Counted from the first letter of the stretch, positions 56,450-64,000 are shown. The stretch is DNA of 64,000 nucleotides from JBFAPK01 sp040676675 (GCF_040676675.1 NZ_JBFAPK010000001.1:62001-126000), one strand, 5' to 3'. A program made the numbers and translations. The notes: generated by a model from the letters alone, not told the origin.

Positions 56450-57325
56450 ATGGAAACCGTCCTCTACCACTTCTTCGTCGACGTACCCCGCGCCGCCTTC
56501 ATCTGGACCGGGCTGATCACGCTCGCCGTCATCGCCATGGCGGTGCTGATCGCGCTGCCGCGCCGGGAGCGGCGCGCGGAGGAACCGGAGCTCCGCGAGG
56601 AGGCCGGACGGCAGGCGATCCTCGCCGCCCGGGCCCGCGAGGCGAGCCGCTACGCCGACGAGGTCGCGGTCGCGGCCGACCGGGCCGCCGAGACCGCCCG
56701 CCGGCAGCGCGAGCAGTGGCTCGCCGCGCAGGAGGAGGCCGAGGCCGCCTGGCGGGCGTACGACGAGGCGGACGCCGCCGCCCGGCGGCTGCTCCCCGCC
56801 GCCGCGCTGCCCGCCCCGCGTACGCCCCGCACCCCGGCCGAGTACGCCGACCGCGAGCGGTACCTGCACCGGGCGGCGATGAGCGCGTGCAGCCACCGAC
56901 AGCTGCCGGTGCTGGAGCTGAGCGACGTGCTGGCGAACCGCAACGGCTGGGACCCGCGGCGGCACCCGGTCGAGCAGGAGGTCATCCTGCGCCGGACGGT
57001 ACGCGACCGGCTCTGGGCCGAGTACCGGGCGGCCGTGCAGCGGGAGCAGGAGGCGTGGCAGGCGGCCGAGGTCGCCGCGACCGCGGCGCGCAGCCTGCGG
57101 GAGGAGGCGTTCGCGGCGGCCGCCCGGGCGCACCGGCTGCGGCCCTGGCTCGCCGCCGAGACCGTGGCGGAGCCGTCGCCCGCCGACACCATCCGGCTTC
57201 CGCAGCGGCAGTCGGTGATCGACACGGTACGGATTCCGCAGCAGCAGTCCGCGATCGACACCGTCCGGATTCCGCAGCAGCCCACCCAGCCGACCCTCCG
57301 CTGGCACCCCGCCCGCGCCAGCTGA
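56450..57325 (+). CDS. Single-pass membrane protein with coiled coil and C-terminal repeats
   Basis: A 291-residue protein. A TM segment (FIWTGLITLAVIAMAVLIAL, about 14-33) is followed by a long helical coil rich in Ala, Glu, Arg (REEAGRQAILAARAREASR, AADRAAETARRQREQWLA), a middle globular part with HRAAMSACSHRQLPVLELSDVL, and a C-terminal tail with repeated DTVRIPQQ units. No family is recognised; the plan suggests a structural or scaffold protein at the membrane. ATG with GAGGTG upstream. Confidence 0.75.
   Translation: METVLYHFFVDVPRAAFIWTGLITLAVIAMAVLIALPRRERRAEEPELREEAGRQAILAARAREASRYADEVAVAADRAAETARRQREQWLAAQEEAEAAWRAYDEADAAARRLLPAAALPAPRTPRTPAEYADRERYLHRAAMSACSHRQLPVLELSDVLANRNGWDPRRHPVEQEVILRRTVRDRLWAEYRAAVQREQEAWQAAEVAATAARSLREEAFAAAARAHRLRPWLAAETVAEPSPADTIRLPQRQSVIDTVRIPQQQSAIDTVRIPQQPTQPTLRWHPARAS
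57178..57288 (+). repeat. Repeated DTVRIPQQ coding units
   Basis: Three related 42-base units encode DTIRLPQRQSVI, DTVRIPQQQSAI and DTVRIPQQPTQP near the C-terminus of the membrane protein. Confidence 0.8.
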
Positions 57326-57393
57326 CCCTCCCGTCGGAACTCGACCGCATGTTGCCGGTGCGCGGAGATGGCCCGTCTGGTGCGGGTTGACGG

Positions 57394-57996
57394 TCAGGGC
57401 TTGGCGGTCGGTCGCATGCCGTCGAAGAGGATGGTCAGTACCCGCTGGCGGAACTGCTCGCTCCACTCGTCGGTCATCGCCTCCTGGCAGATCGCCGCGA
57501 GCAGGGCGATCAGTTCGGCGGGTCGCAGGTCGTCGCGGACGGCGCCGGCCCTCTGGGCGCGTTCGAGCAGCAGATCGACGGCGGGTCGCAGCCGCGTCAG
57601 GGCATCGCCGAGGTGAACCCGGGTCCCGGTCTCGGCGAGCCGGGCGAACACCGCCCGGTTCTGGGTACCGATCGCCATGACGCGGGTGCAGAGCCCGAAG
57701 AGGGCGGTCACGTCCTCGGGTTCGTTGACCAGCTCGTCGACCTCGACGACGAGGCGGTCCCACAGGTTCATCACCACGGCCGCGAGCAGATCGGGTTTGG
57801 TCGGAAAGTGCCGGAACACGGTACCGATCGCGACGCCGGCGCGCGCGGCCACGGTCTCGGTCGACGCTGCGGCGCCCTGCTCGACGAAGACGGCCCTGGC
57901 CGCCTCCAGGATCCGCGCCCGGTTGCGGCGAGCGTCGGCTCGAACCGGTCGCCCGCCACTCGCGCTGCCGGCGGGCGATACACCGTCTCGGTTCAT
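57394..57996 (-). CDS. TetR-family transcriptional regulator
   Basis: A 200-residue regulator. HTH at about residues 20-65 (ARAVFVEQGAAASTETVAA, RAGVAIGTVFRHFPTKPDL), then a helical ligand domain of the AcrR/TetR_C type (LRPAELIALLAAICQEAM). The ATG at 57996 has GAGGGCCG upstream; a GTG at 58032 would put the operator inside the gene. It diverges from the SnoaL-like gene with two inverted repeats of one pattern in between, so it probably represses that gene and itself. Confidence 0.92.
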   Translation of the reverse strand: MNRDGVSPAGSASGGRPVRADARRNRARILEAARAVFVEQGAAASTETVAARAGVAIGTVFRHFPTKPDLLAAVVMNLWDRLVVEVDELVNEPEDVTALFGLCTRVMAIGTQNRAVFARLAETGTRVHLGDALTRLRPAVDLLLERAQRAGAVRDDLRPAELIALLAAICQEAMTDEWSEQFRQRVLTILFDGMRPTAKP

Positions 57997-58017
57997 CGGC
58001 CCTCGATTCTTGCCAAG

Positions 58018-58057
58018 GTGAGTCGCACTCACTATCTTCGAAGTTGAGTTTCACTCA
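58018..58057. promoter_or_regulatory. Two TetR operators, TGAGTNNCACTCA
   Basis: TGAGTCGCACTCA (58019-58031, extended by G and C to 58018-58032) and TGAGTTTCACTCA (58045-58057) share arms TGAGT and ACTCA at 26-base spacing. They cover the promoters between tetR (ATG 57996) and the SnoaL-like gene (GTG 58080). Confidence 0.85.
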
Positions 58058-58079
58058 TCTTAATTCGAGAGGTGGCACC

Positions 58080-58544
58080 GTGGCACAGTCGACAACCGCC
58101 ACAGCAGGCCCGCTGACGATCTACCGGCGCATGCAGGAGGCGGTCCTGGGCGACAATCCCACCCTCCTCCCCGCCGAACTGCTGGCCGAGGACATCGTGG
58201 TCGAGACCCCGTTCTCCCCACCCGGCATGCGCCGTTACGACGGTCGCGAGGCCTGGTTGGCGTACTACCGGGCCACTAGCGCGGCGCTGCGGGTGCGCTT
58301 CGAACGGTTCCGGGAACTGGCCACCCACCAGACCGACGACCCCGAGGTCATCGTCGTCGAGTACGAGCTGACCGGGACGGTCGTCAGCACCGGCGTACGG
58401 TCCTCGGTCACCTGCGTCGGCGTCCTGCGGGTCCGCGACGGCCTGATCAGGCATTGGCGGGAATACCAGGACGTCCTGGCGATCAGCGAGGCGCTGAACG
58501 GGCGACCCGAGGACCAGACCGACGCCGGCACGCGCGTTCGGTAA
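58080..58544 (+). CDS. SnoaL/NTF2-like protein
   Basis: A 154-residue protein of the NTF2-like fold. IYRRMQEAVLGDNPTLLPAEL, VVETPFSPPGMRRYDGREAWL and RVRDGLIRHWREYQDVLAI follow the SnoaL-type pattern (one domain, cavity-forming). These proteins are isomerases, cyclases or ligand-binding proteins; the activity is unknown. GTG with GAGAGGTGG upstream. It is under the control of the divergent TetR gene. Confidence 0.88.
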   Translation: MAQSTTATAGPLTIYRRMQEAVLGDNPTLLPAELLAEDIVVETPFSPPGMRRYDGREAWLAYYRATSAALRVRFERFRELATHQTDDPEVIVVEYELTGTVVSTGVRSSVTCVGVLRVRDGLIRHWREYQDVLAISEALNGRPEDQTDAGTRVR

Positions 58545-58656
58545 CGTTCCGCCCTCGTGCCACGCGAGCACGAGATCGACGAGTCCAATCAGGACTGTCT
58601 TCCCGCCGAGCGGGTGGCGGCCACCCCGTCGACGAAACAGCTCGGACCACAATGCG

Positions 58657-58723
58657 GTGGGGCCCACCGTGCCCGGCGAAGACATCAAGCCTGACGTGAT
58701 TCGCCGGGTACGGTGGGTCCCAC
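58657..58723. repeat. Palindromic element with conserved loop, copy C
   Basis: Arms of 24 bp (58657-58680 and 58700-58723) with two mismatches enclose a loop whose complement, TCACGTCAGGCTTGATGTC, matches the loops at 31034-31052 and 31511-31529 at 16 or 17 of 19 bases. Its orientation matches copy B. It lies 26 bases from the stop of the gene at 58750 and may double as its terminator. Confidence 0.9.
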
Positions 58724-58749
58724 CCAAATGCGGAACTCGAATGCGGAAC

Positions 58750-59763
58750 TCAGAGCATCGACATGTGCACGTGATCGGTGTGATCGGAGGCGCCGCTGTA
58801 CGACTTCCAGCCCGACCCCGGCCACCAGATCTGCTTGTACCAGATGACGTAGAGGATTCCGAGCCGGTCCGCGTTGCGAATGAGGAACGCGGCGAGGTTG
58901 TTGCCGTACAGCTTCTGGTCCTGGGTCTTCGCCGAGGCGAATCCCCTGTTCAGCAACGACCAGTCGCAGGCACGACCCTTCGGGTGCTCGAACGGGCCGC
59001 CGGGGCGGTAGCAGCCGACGAACCGGTTGAAGCCGGCCTTCTTCACCTCGGTGTACGCGTTGAGCGTCCGGGGGGTGATGCAGCCGGAGGTGGTCGGGTC
59101 GTCCTTGCTGCACGACTCGTTCGGCCACTCACCGTTGGCGGTACGCGGCGCCGCCTTCGCCACCGGCGAGGTGGCGCTCACGAAGCCGTTGCCGATCAGA
59201 CGGTTGCCGCCGACCAGGTCGAGCGCCTTGTCGGCCTCGCCCTTCCGCTTGGCCATGATGGCGAGCTGCTTCTGCTGCTCCCGCAGCTCGGCGTCGAGCG
59301 CGGCCTGGGCGCGGGCGACCTGTTCCTTCGCCTCGTCCAGTTCGGTGAGCTTGCCGTTGTTGACCATGTTCATCTGGTCGAGCCGCGCGACCCGCTCGAT
59401 GAACGAGTCGCTGGACGAGCTGGAGAGCAGCACGGCCGCCACGCTGAGCCGGCCGGTGCGGTACGACTGCGCGGCGATCTGCCCGACCTGCGGGGCCAGT
59501 TCGTCGAGCCGCGCCTGCACCTTCCGCAGCTCGCCGTTCAGCTCGCCCTGGCGCTTCTTCGACTGGTCAACCTTGGCCTTGGCCTGGAGGTAGTCGCGGC
59601 CGGCCACTTCGAGCACGTCGCGCAGCAACGCCGGTGGGGCGTCCTCCTCGGCGGCCGGCGCGTCGGGCGCCGCCGTGGCCCCCTCGGCGGGCGCCACGAC
59701 CATGGCCACGCCGGCGACCAGCGCCAGTGCGGGGGTGAGCAATCGGCGTAGGGGTGTAGTCAA
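58750..59763 (-). CDS. Secreted coiled-coil protein with C-terminal cysteine-rich domain
   Basis: A 337-residue exported protein. A signal peptide (LTPALALVAGVAMVVAPAEGATAAP) is followed by a coiled coil (about 55-190; DYLQAKAKVDQSKKRQGEL, LDELAPQVGQIAAQSYRTG), as in NlpC/P60-associated and RipA-like proteins, then a domain with CSKDDP, SGCITPRTLN, VGCYRP and ACDWSLLNRG, ending in HTDHVHMSML. The NlpC/P60 catalytic motif is absent; the tail resembles an actinobacterial domain of unknown role in the cell wall. TTG or GTG-like start near 59763. A c-di-AMP riboswitch precedes it, in line with cell-wall remodelling. Confidence 0.85.
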   Translation of the reverse strand: MTTPLRRLLTPALALVAGVAMVVAPAEGATAAPDAPAAEEDAPPALLRDVLEVAGRDYLQAKAKVDQSKKRQGELNGELRKVQARLDELAPQVGQIAAQSYRTGRLSVAAVLLSSSSSDSFIERVARLDQMNMVNNGKLTELDEAKEQVARAQAALDAELREQQKQLAIMAKRKGEADKALDLVGGNRLIGNGFVSATSPVAKAAPRTANGEWPNESCSKDDPTTSGCITPRTLNAYTEVKKAGFNRFVGCYRPGGPFEHPKGRACDWSLLNRGFASAKTQDQKLYGNNLAAFLIRNADRLGILYVIWYKQIWWPGSGWKSYSGASDHTDHVHMSML

Positions 59764-59779
59764 GTCGTCTTCCTTCCGT

Positions 59780-59900
59780 CGACCGCCGACCGGGTTAGCT
59801 GACGGGTTCGGGACGGAAGTCGGTCCCTACCGCTGGCGCGGATTCACCCCATGGAACGTGGTTCCCCGATTCGCCCCTTCGGCGATTAGGCGGCGGCACC
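59780..59900 (-). ncRNA. Cyclic-di-AMP (ydaO/yuaA) riboswitch
   Basis: Read on the minus strand, the leader contains CGCCGAAGGGGCGAA, CGGGGAACCA, TGGGGTGAATCC, GTAGGGACC and CCCGAACCCGTCAGCTAACC in this order. These are the conserved blocks of the ydaO class, with a closing stem between GCCGCC near 59897 and GGCGGT near 59783. In actinomycetes this riboswitch controls cell-wall hydrolase genes and usually turns them off when c-di-AMP is high. It ends about 20 bases before the gene start. The rest of the 439-base gap up to 60202 holds its promoter and that of blaI; nothing else was identified. Confidence 0.92.
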
Positions 59901-60202
59901 ACCGGTACCGGTAGGCACCTGCGGGTGGTGACCGTCCGCGAGAATACCGGACATCGACCGCTGACTACCAGGCCCAGGAGCTGCGATAACCGTTGCAGGA
60001 CAACAACTCTGAGTAACCTCCGCTGCTCCGGCGCCCGTAGACCACGGTCGATCCACCAGCCCGACCGGCACTCGGGGAACCCTACCCGATCTCCGAAGCG
60101 GGTTAGGAGACGCGGTACCGCCGGACCCCTTCCGCTCGGCCGCCCGGCGACGGCCGGGCGTACCGCTACGCTGTGGGGCCGCACGGGAGGGGGGACGGGG
60201 CG

Positions 60203-60571
60203 ATGCACGGCCTGGGTGAGCTGGAGTCGGCGATCATGGACCGACTGTGGCGGTGGGACGGACCGGCCACCGCCCGCGACGTCGTCGAGGCGCTGCACGG
60301 CGAGCGTCCCCTCGCGTACACGACGGTGCAGAAGGTGATGGACAACCTGTACCGCAAGGGCTGGCTGACCCGTACGCTGCACGGCCGGGCGCACCGGTAC
60401 CGGCCGAGCATCTCGCGGGAGGCGGCGGTGGCGCGGCTGATGCGCGAGGCGCTCACCGACACGCCCGACCACCGGGCGGTCTTCGCGCACTTCCTGGCCA
60501 CGATCGACGCGGAGGAGTCCCGCGCGCTGCGCGCCGCCCTGCGCCAGCACGGGCGGCCGGAGCCGGAATGA
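60203..60571 (+). CDS. BlaI/MecI-family transcriptional regulator
   Basis: A 122-residue winged-helix repressor: GELESAIMDRLWRWDGPATARDVVE, then LAYTTVQKVMDNLYRKGWLTR and a short dimerisation helix. BlaI/MecI proteins repress beta-lactamase or other envelope genes and are inactivated by an M56 peptidase partner; that partner gene overlaps the stop by 4 bases. ATG preceded by a G-rich ribosome site (GGGAGGGGGG). Confidence 0.93.
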   Translation: MHGLGELESAIMDRLWRWDGPATARDVVEALHGERPLAYTTVQKVMDNLYRKGWLTRTLHGRAHRYRPSISREAAVARLMREALTDTPDHRAVFAHFLATIDAEESRALRAALRQHGRPEPE

Positions 60572-61470
60572 TCGCGGCGCTGGTGCTGCTCGCGTACGCG
60601 GTGGTGCTGGCCGCCGTCGGGCCGCGCCCGCTGGCCCGGCTGCCGGAGCAGCACGGCTATCCACTCTCGACGGTCGCCGCCTGGTACCTGGCCGGCACCT
60701 GGGCGGCCGTGGCGGCGGCGAGCGCCGTGGTGCTGCTGGTGGGGCTGCCGCCGCACGCCGACGGCCGGCTGGTCGGCCTGTTGCCCGGTTCGCCGGCGCT
60801 GGCGCACCACCCGCACGAGCACCTGCCCGAGCTGACCGCCCCGGTCGCGCTCGCCGTCGGCGCCGCGGCGCTGGCCCGCCTCGGCTGGGTCGCCGTCGCC
60901 GGGGCCCGCGCGCAGCGCCGCGCCCGCCGACGGCACCTGGCGTCGCTACGGCTGCTCGGCGGCGCCGAGGCCGCACCCGGCGTCCACGTCCTGCCCGCCG
61001 CGACGCCGGCCGTCTACTGCCTCGGCGGGCGGCGGCCGGTCATCGTGGCGACCACCGGCGCGCTGCGGGCGCTGACCGGCCGCCAACTCGCCGCGGTCCT
61101 CGAACACGAGCGCTGCCACCTGCGGGAACGCCACCACCTGCTGATCCTCGCGGCGAATCTCGCGGCGCGGGCGTTCCCGTTCGTGCCGCTGCTCGTCGCC
61201 GCGCGGGAACGCGTACCGGCGTTGCTGGAGCTGCGGGCGGACGACGTGGCGGCCCGGCGGCACGGCCCGCGCGCGCTGGTCGAGGCCCTCGCGGTGCTCG
61301 CCACCGCGCGCCCGGCGGCCGGACTCGCGGCCGGCGGTCCGGGGATCGCGGCGCGGGCCCAGCGCCTGCTGCGCGGCGGCGTACGCCCGAAACCGTGGCG
61401 TCTAATCGGATTGTTCGGTGCCGTCGTGCTCGGTCCACTCAGCGCGTTAGTCGTACCGTTCTGCTGGTGA
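60568..61470 (+). CDS. M56-family membrane peptidase (BlaR1-like, no sensor domain)
   Basis: A 300-residue membrane zinc peptidase. Helices at ALVLLAYAVVLAAVG, AAVAAASAVVLLVGL, VALAVGAAALARLGWVAVAG, and a C-terminal LIGLFGAVVLGPLSALVVPF; the zinc site HERCH is in VLEHERCHLRERHH (about 188), followed by the third ligand in LELRADDVAA. It lacks the penicillin-binding sensor domain of BlaR1, a common form in actinomycetes. It would cleave or inactivate the BlaI repressor encoded upstream. The signal is unknown. Confidence 0.9.
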   Translation: MIAALVLLAYAVVLAAVGPRPLARLPEQHGYPLSTVAAWYLAGTWAAVAAASAVVLLVGLPPHADGRLVGLLPGSPALAHHPHEHLPELTAPVALAVGAAALARLGWVAVAGARAQRRARRRHLASLRLLGGAEAAPGVHVLPAATPAVYCLGGRRPVIVATTGALRALTGRQLAAVLEHERCHLRERHHLLILAANLAARAFPFVPLLVAARERVPALLELRADDVAARRHGPRALVEALAVLATARPAAGLAAGGPGIAARAQRLLRGGVRPKPWRLIGLFGAVVLGPLSALVVPFCW

Positions 61471-61668
61471 GAAGCCCGGCCGCCGATTTCCGTGAATAGG
61501 CGTCTACTCGGTGTAACCGAATCCGCGGGCGGCGGCGCACTCTCCGACCTTGCTTCGGACAAAGAGGTTCCCTAAGGTGAATCACCGACCGCCCGAGGAC
61601 CTGTCGGTCTCCACTGATTCCCCGCTACGGAGACGTCCCGGCGGTCAATCACAAAGGAGTCGGTACCG

Positions 61669-62682
61669 GTGGCAATTGTGCCCGCCCAATCCCGTTCGCC
61701 GGACCACGCGCCTGCCCGCAGACGTCGCCCCACACGTTCCTTCCATTTGCTGCTGGCGATGGCCGCGGCCGTGTGCGTCGGGCTGACCTCCGCCGGCAGC
61801 GCGCAGGCCGCGCCGACGGCGCAAGAGGTCGAGAACCAGATCGACAAGCAGTGGGAGCAGCTCGAACCGACCATCGAGCAGTACAACAAGGTCCACAACC
61901 AGCTGCTCGCGAACCAGAAGAAGGCGAAGGAGCTGGAGGACAAGATCCAGCCCCTCTCGCTCCAGACCGATCTCGCGATGACCCGGGTCGGCGGCATCGC
62001 GGCCAAGTACTACAAGATCGGTCCCTCCTCCGAGGTCAACGCGATGCTCGCCACGGGTGACCCCGGCACGCTGACCGAGCAGCTGACCATCCTGGACCGG
62101 CTGGCCCGGGACGAGCAGCGGCAGATCGCCGACGTGGTGGCCGCGCGGGACAAGTTCAACGCGGAGAAGCAGCGACTGGACGCGCTGATCGTCCAGCTCG
62201 CCCGGCAGGACGCCGATCTCGCCGCGAAGAAGAAGCAGATCGACGCCGAGATCAAACGGCTGGAGAAGCTTCGGGAAACGGCGGTCGGCAAGGTCACCAT
62301 CGACGTCGGGGCCTGCCCGGCGGTCACCGTCATCGGCAAGGCGGCGATCGCGGTACGCACGGCGTGCCAGCAGCTCGGCAAGATGTACAAGTGGGGGTCC
62401 ACCGGACCCAACACGTTCGACTGTTCGGGTCTCACCCAGTTCGCCTGGAAGAAGGCCGGCGTCAGCCTGACGCACTTCACCGGCGACCAGTGGAACGAGG
62501 GCCGACCGATCAGCAAGTCCGAGGCCCGCGCCGGTGACCTGGTCTTCTTCTTCGCCGACCGGCACCACGTCGGGATCTATCTCGGCAACAACCTGATGGT
62601 GCACGCCTCCCGGGCCGGGCAACCGGTCAAGGTGGCGAACATCCAGTACATGCCGGTGGCCGGATTCCGGCGGGTGGCCTGA
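61669..62682 (+). CDS. NlpC/P60 cell-wall endopeptidase with coiled coil
   Basis: A 337-residue exported enzyme. A signal peptide (FHLLLAMAAAVCVGLTSAGS ... AQAAP) is followed by a coiled coil (about 45-220) and an NlpC/P60 domain (about 225-337) with catalytic Cys252 (FDCSGLTQF), His300 (RHHVGIYLG) and a third residue in VHASRAG. It cuts peptide stems in peptidoglycan, RipA-like. GTG start with AAAGGAG upstream. The 198-base leader may be structured (GTCTCC/GGAGAC stem), but it does not fit the ydaO consensus. The gene ends before a strong terminator. Confidence 0.94.
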   Translation: MAIVPAQSRSPDHAPARRRRPTRSFHLLLAMAAAVCVGLTSAGSAQAAPTAQEVENQIDKQWEQLEPTIEQYNKVHNQLLANQKKAKELEDKIQPLSLQTDLAMTRVGGIAAKYYKIGPSSEVNAMLATGDPGTLTEQLTILDRLARDEQRQIADVVAARDKFNAEKQRLDALIVQLARQDADLAAKKKQIDAEIKRLEKLRETAVGKVTIDVGACPAVTVIGKAAIAVRTACQQLGKMYKWGSTGPNTFDCSGLTQFAWKKAGVSLTHFTGDQWNEGRPISKSEARAGDLVFFFADRHHVGIYLGNNLMVHASRAGQPVKVANIQYMPVAGFRRVA

Positions 62683-62711
62683 GCCGCTCCGGCGGGAGTA
62701 CGCGAGATCCG

Positions 62712-62742
62712 GGGCCCGTGGTCGACTCTCGACCACGGGCCC
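62712..62742 (+). terminator. Intrinsic terminator of the NlpC/P60 gene
   Basis: A perfect 14-bp stem (62712-62725 with 62729-62742), 3-base loop, followed by TGTTT, 30 bases after the stop codon: the most classical terminator in the window. Confidence 0.88.
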
Positions 62743-62890
62743 TGTTTCGTCTCGGGCCTCGCGTCCTCGCGGGCCGGTGTCCTCGCGGACTCCGGTAGCG
62801 GGCGACCCGGCGCGGTGAGGCGCGCCCTACCTCGAACCGGGCGGATGGCAGGCGTGTGCCCGTGACCTCGCCGAACCGACGATGTGAGGT

Positions 62891-63154
62891 ATGAGGAGAA
62901 CCCCGCGTCGCAGCCGCGTACCGCTGCGCATACTGGCGGTGGTCACCGCCCTGGCCCTGGCCGCCACCGCCGTGGCGCCGCCGGCCCTCGCCGCCGCCCG
63001 GCCGGCGCCCCGCACGGACGCCGTCGTCGTCGTCCAGCCCGCACCGGCCGGCGCCCAGCCGCCGGGCCATCAGGTCGCCGCCGCCCGAGGCCGGATCGTC
63101 AGCGTCACCCCGGTGCTGAGCCTCGACGCCGCCCAGGTGCGCACCCTGCGCTGA
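62891..63154 (+). CDS. Small exported protein of unknown function
   Basis: An 87-residue product with a twin-arginine-like start and signal (VPLRILAVVTALALAATAV, then PPALAAARP), leaving a mature part of about 50 residues rich in Ala, Pro, Val (VVVVQPAPAGAQPPG, RIVSVTPVLSLDAAQVRTL). GAGGT lies 5 bases before the ATG. No domain is recognised; codon use supports a real gene. The next gene, argS, is convergent. Confidence 0.6.
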   Translation: MRRTPRRSRVPLRILAVVTALALAATAVAPPALAAARPAPRTDAVVVVQPAPAGAQPPGHQVAAARGRIVSVTPVLSLDAAQVRTLR

Positions 63155-63236
63155 GCCCGACGGGGCCGCCGGCTCGCCAGGCCGGACCGGAGCCCGCTCG
63201 CCGGGCCACGCCGGCCCCGAGGACCGGGCGGCGTGG

Positions 63237-64000
63237 CTACATCCGGTCCGGACTGGCGATGCCGAGCAGGTGCAGGCCCTGGCGCAGCACCCGGGCGGTC
63301 AGGTCGCAGAGCACCAGCCGGCTCTGGCGTACCGGGCCGTCGGCGCGCAGCACCGGGCAGTTCTCGTAGAAGCCGCTGAAGGTCGCGGCGACGGTGTGGA
63401 GATACCCGGCCAGCCGGTGGAACTCCAGCGTCGCCTCGACGGTACGGACCACGGCGCCGAAGTCGAGCAGCGCGATGGCGAGCGCCCGCTCGGCCGGCTC
63501 GCCGACGATGACCGGGGCGCCCTCCGGTACGCCGACCCCGGCTCGGCGGAAGATCGAGCGAATCCGGGCGTGCGCGTACTGCAGGTACGGGGCGGTGTTG
63601 CCGTCGAGCGCGAGCATCCGCTGCCAGTCGAACACGTAGTCGCGGTTGCGGTCGGTGGCCAGGTCGGCGTACTTGATCGCGCCGATGCCGGCCGCCCGGG
63701 CCACCGCCGTCACCTCCTGCTCGTCGAGGTCCGGGTTCTTCCGCCGGGCCAGCTCGGCGGCGCGCGCCACCGCCTCGTCGAGCAGCTCGACCAGCTTGAT
63801 CGAGTCGCCGGTGCGGCTGCGCAGCATCCGGCCGTCCGCGCCGAGGATCGAACCGAATCCGACGTGCTCCGCCCGGGCCGGCGGCCGCAGCCAGCCGGCC
63901 TGCCGGGCGACCGCGTAGACCATCTCGAAGTGCTGCCGTTGCGGCAGGCCGACGAAGTAGAGCAGCCGGGTCGCGCCGAGGTCCCGGGTACGGTGCCGGA
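63237..64000 (-). CDS. argS: Arginyl-tRNA synthetase, C-terminal part
   Basis: The gene continues beyond the right edge; 254 C-terminal residues are visible. VGFGSILGADGRMLRSRTGDSIKLVELLDEAV holds the KMSKS-equivalent region of the ArgRS group, IGAIKYADLATDRNRDYVFDWQRML and APYLQYAHARIRSIFRRAG form the anticodon-binding DALR domain, and the chain ends LHLLGIASPDRM, the usual ArgRS C-terminus. It charges tRNA-Arg in the cytosol. The HIGH motif and N-terminal domain are outside the window. Confidence 0.95.
   Translation of the reverse strand, partial: RHRTRDLGATRLLYFVGLPQRQHFEMVYAVARQAGWLRPPARAEHVGFGSILGADGRMLRSRTGDSIKLVELLDEAVARAAELARRKNPDLDEQEVTAVARAAGIGAIKYADLATDRNRDYVFDWQRMLALDGNTAPYLQYAHARIRSIFRRAGVGVPEGAPVIVGEPAERALAIALLDFGAVVRTVEATLEFHRLAGYLHTVAATFSGFYENCPVLRADGPVRQSRLVLCDLTARVLRQGLHLLGIASPDRM

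Noticed and set aside
61480..61668. Possible second ydaO riboswitch before the NlpC/P60 gene
   Set aside because: GGTGAATC is present, but the other conserved blocks (GGGGAACC, CCGAACCCGTCAGCTAAC) are missing. A structured leader of another kind is possible but not supported.

Overview
This 64 kb window is a chromosomal segment of a high-GC actinomycete, most likely Micromonospora or a close relative in the Micromonosporaceae. That placement is inferred from the very GC-rich third codon positions, frequent GTG starts, 4-base gene overlaps, an AfsR-type regulator, an F420-type (LLM) oxidoreductase, a DUF5919-type HTH gene with a DUF397 remnant, and a cyclic-di-AMP leader before a secreted coiled-coil gene. 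No rRNA, tRNA, CRISPR array, prophage or complete transposon was seen. Both ends are cut genes: the C-terminus of an M23 peptidase on the left and the C-terminal part of arginyl-tRNA synthetase on the right.

Layout, left to right. 0.7-2.8 kb: an ArsR/AHSA1/PPOX/hydrolase operon. 2.8-6.3 kb: divergent FAD-linked oxidase and oligopeptidase B. 6.4-7.6 kb: secreted GH16 glucanase with a ricin-type carbohydrate module behind a CebR-like operator. 7.7-13.1 kb: large AfsR-like ATPase regulator and a DrrAB-type drug exporter. 13.4-16.1 kb: LLM oxidoreductase, hydrolase and TetR regulator. 16.1-19.7 kb: threonine-dehydratase-like enzyme, hydrolase and 2-oxoacid decarboxylase. 19.9-21.1 kb: proline-rich anchored protein. 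21.1-23.8 kb: PadR-controlled FtsX-type ABC transporter. 23.9-30.2 kb: an rsbR-rsbS-rsbT stressosome operon continuing into an RsbX-like phosphatase, a histidine kinase and a receiver-SpoIIE phosphatase, with a separate RsbV-like gene diverging from it. 30.3-35.9 kb: MscL, a repeat-rich stretch, a PRC-barrel-like protein and a membrane/envelope gene set. 35.9-37.8 kb: divergent LuxR-type ATPase regulator and PP2C phosphatase. 38.1-41.3 kb: TctCBA tricarboxylate transporter. 41.4-44.6 kb: regulator, Tat-exported epoxide hydrolase and lipoprotein. 44.6-46.4 kb: a small-gene locus with an HTH regulator and a DUF397 remnant. 46.4-48.8 kb: MarR, cupin and flavin oxidoreductase. 48.9-52.5 kb: CitAB-like two-component system divergent from a second TctC-like binding protein. 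52.6-58.5 kb: Eis-like acetyltransferase, a second epoxide hydrolase, unknown genes, and a TetR/SnoaL pair. 58.7-63.2 kb: two secreted coiled-coil proteins, one behind a c-di-AMP riboswitch and the other with an NlpC/P60 domain, on either side of a BlaI/M56 pair.

Two themes stand out. The first is signalling: the stressosome operon couples RsbR/S/T to a histidine kinase that carries an RsbT-like N-terminal region and to a receiver whose conserved lysine is replaced, which suggests a combined stressosome and two-component device. The second is intergenic palindromes. One family has three copies with a conserved 19-base loop and compensatory changes in the arms, and two of these copies lie in opposite orientation on either side of a small gene. 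A second family has two copies built on CGATCTAGGGCAAATC. There are also two single-copy long hairpins. These have the form of genome-specific repeat families, and I do not recognise them as named elements.
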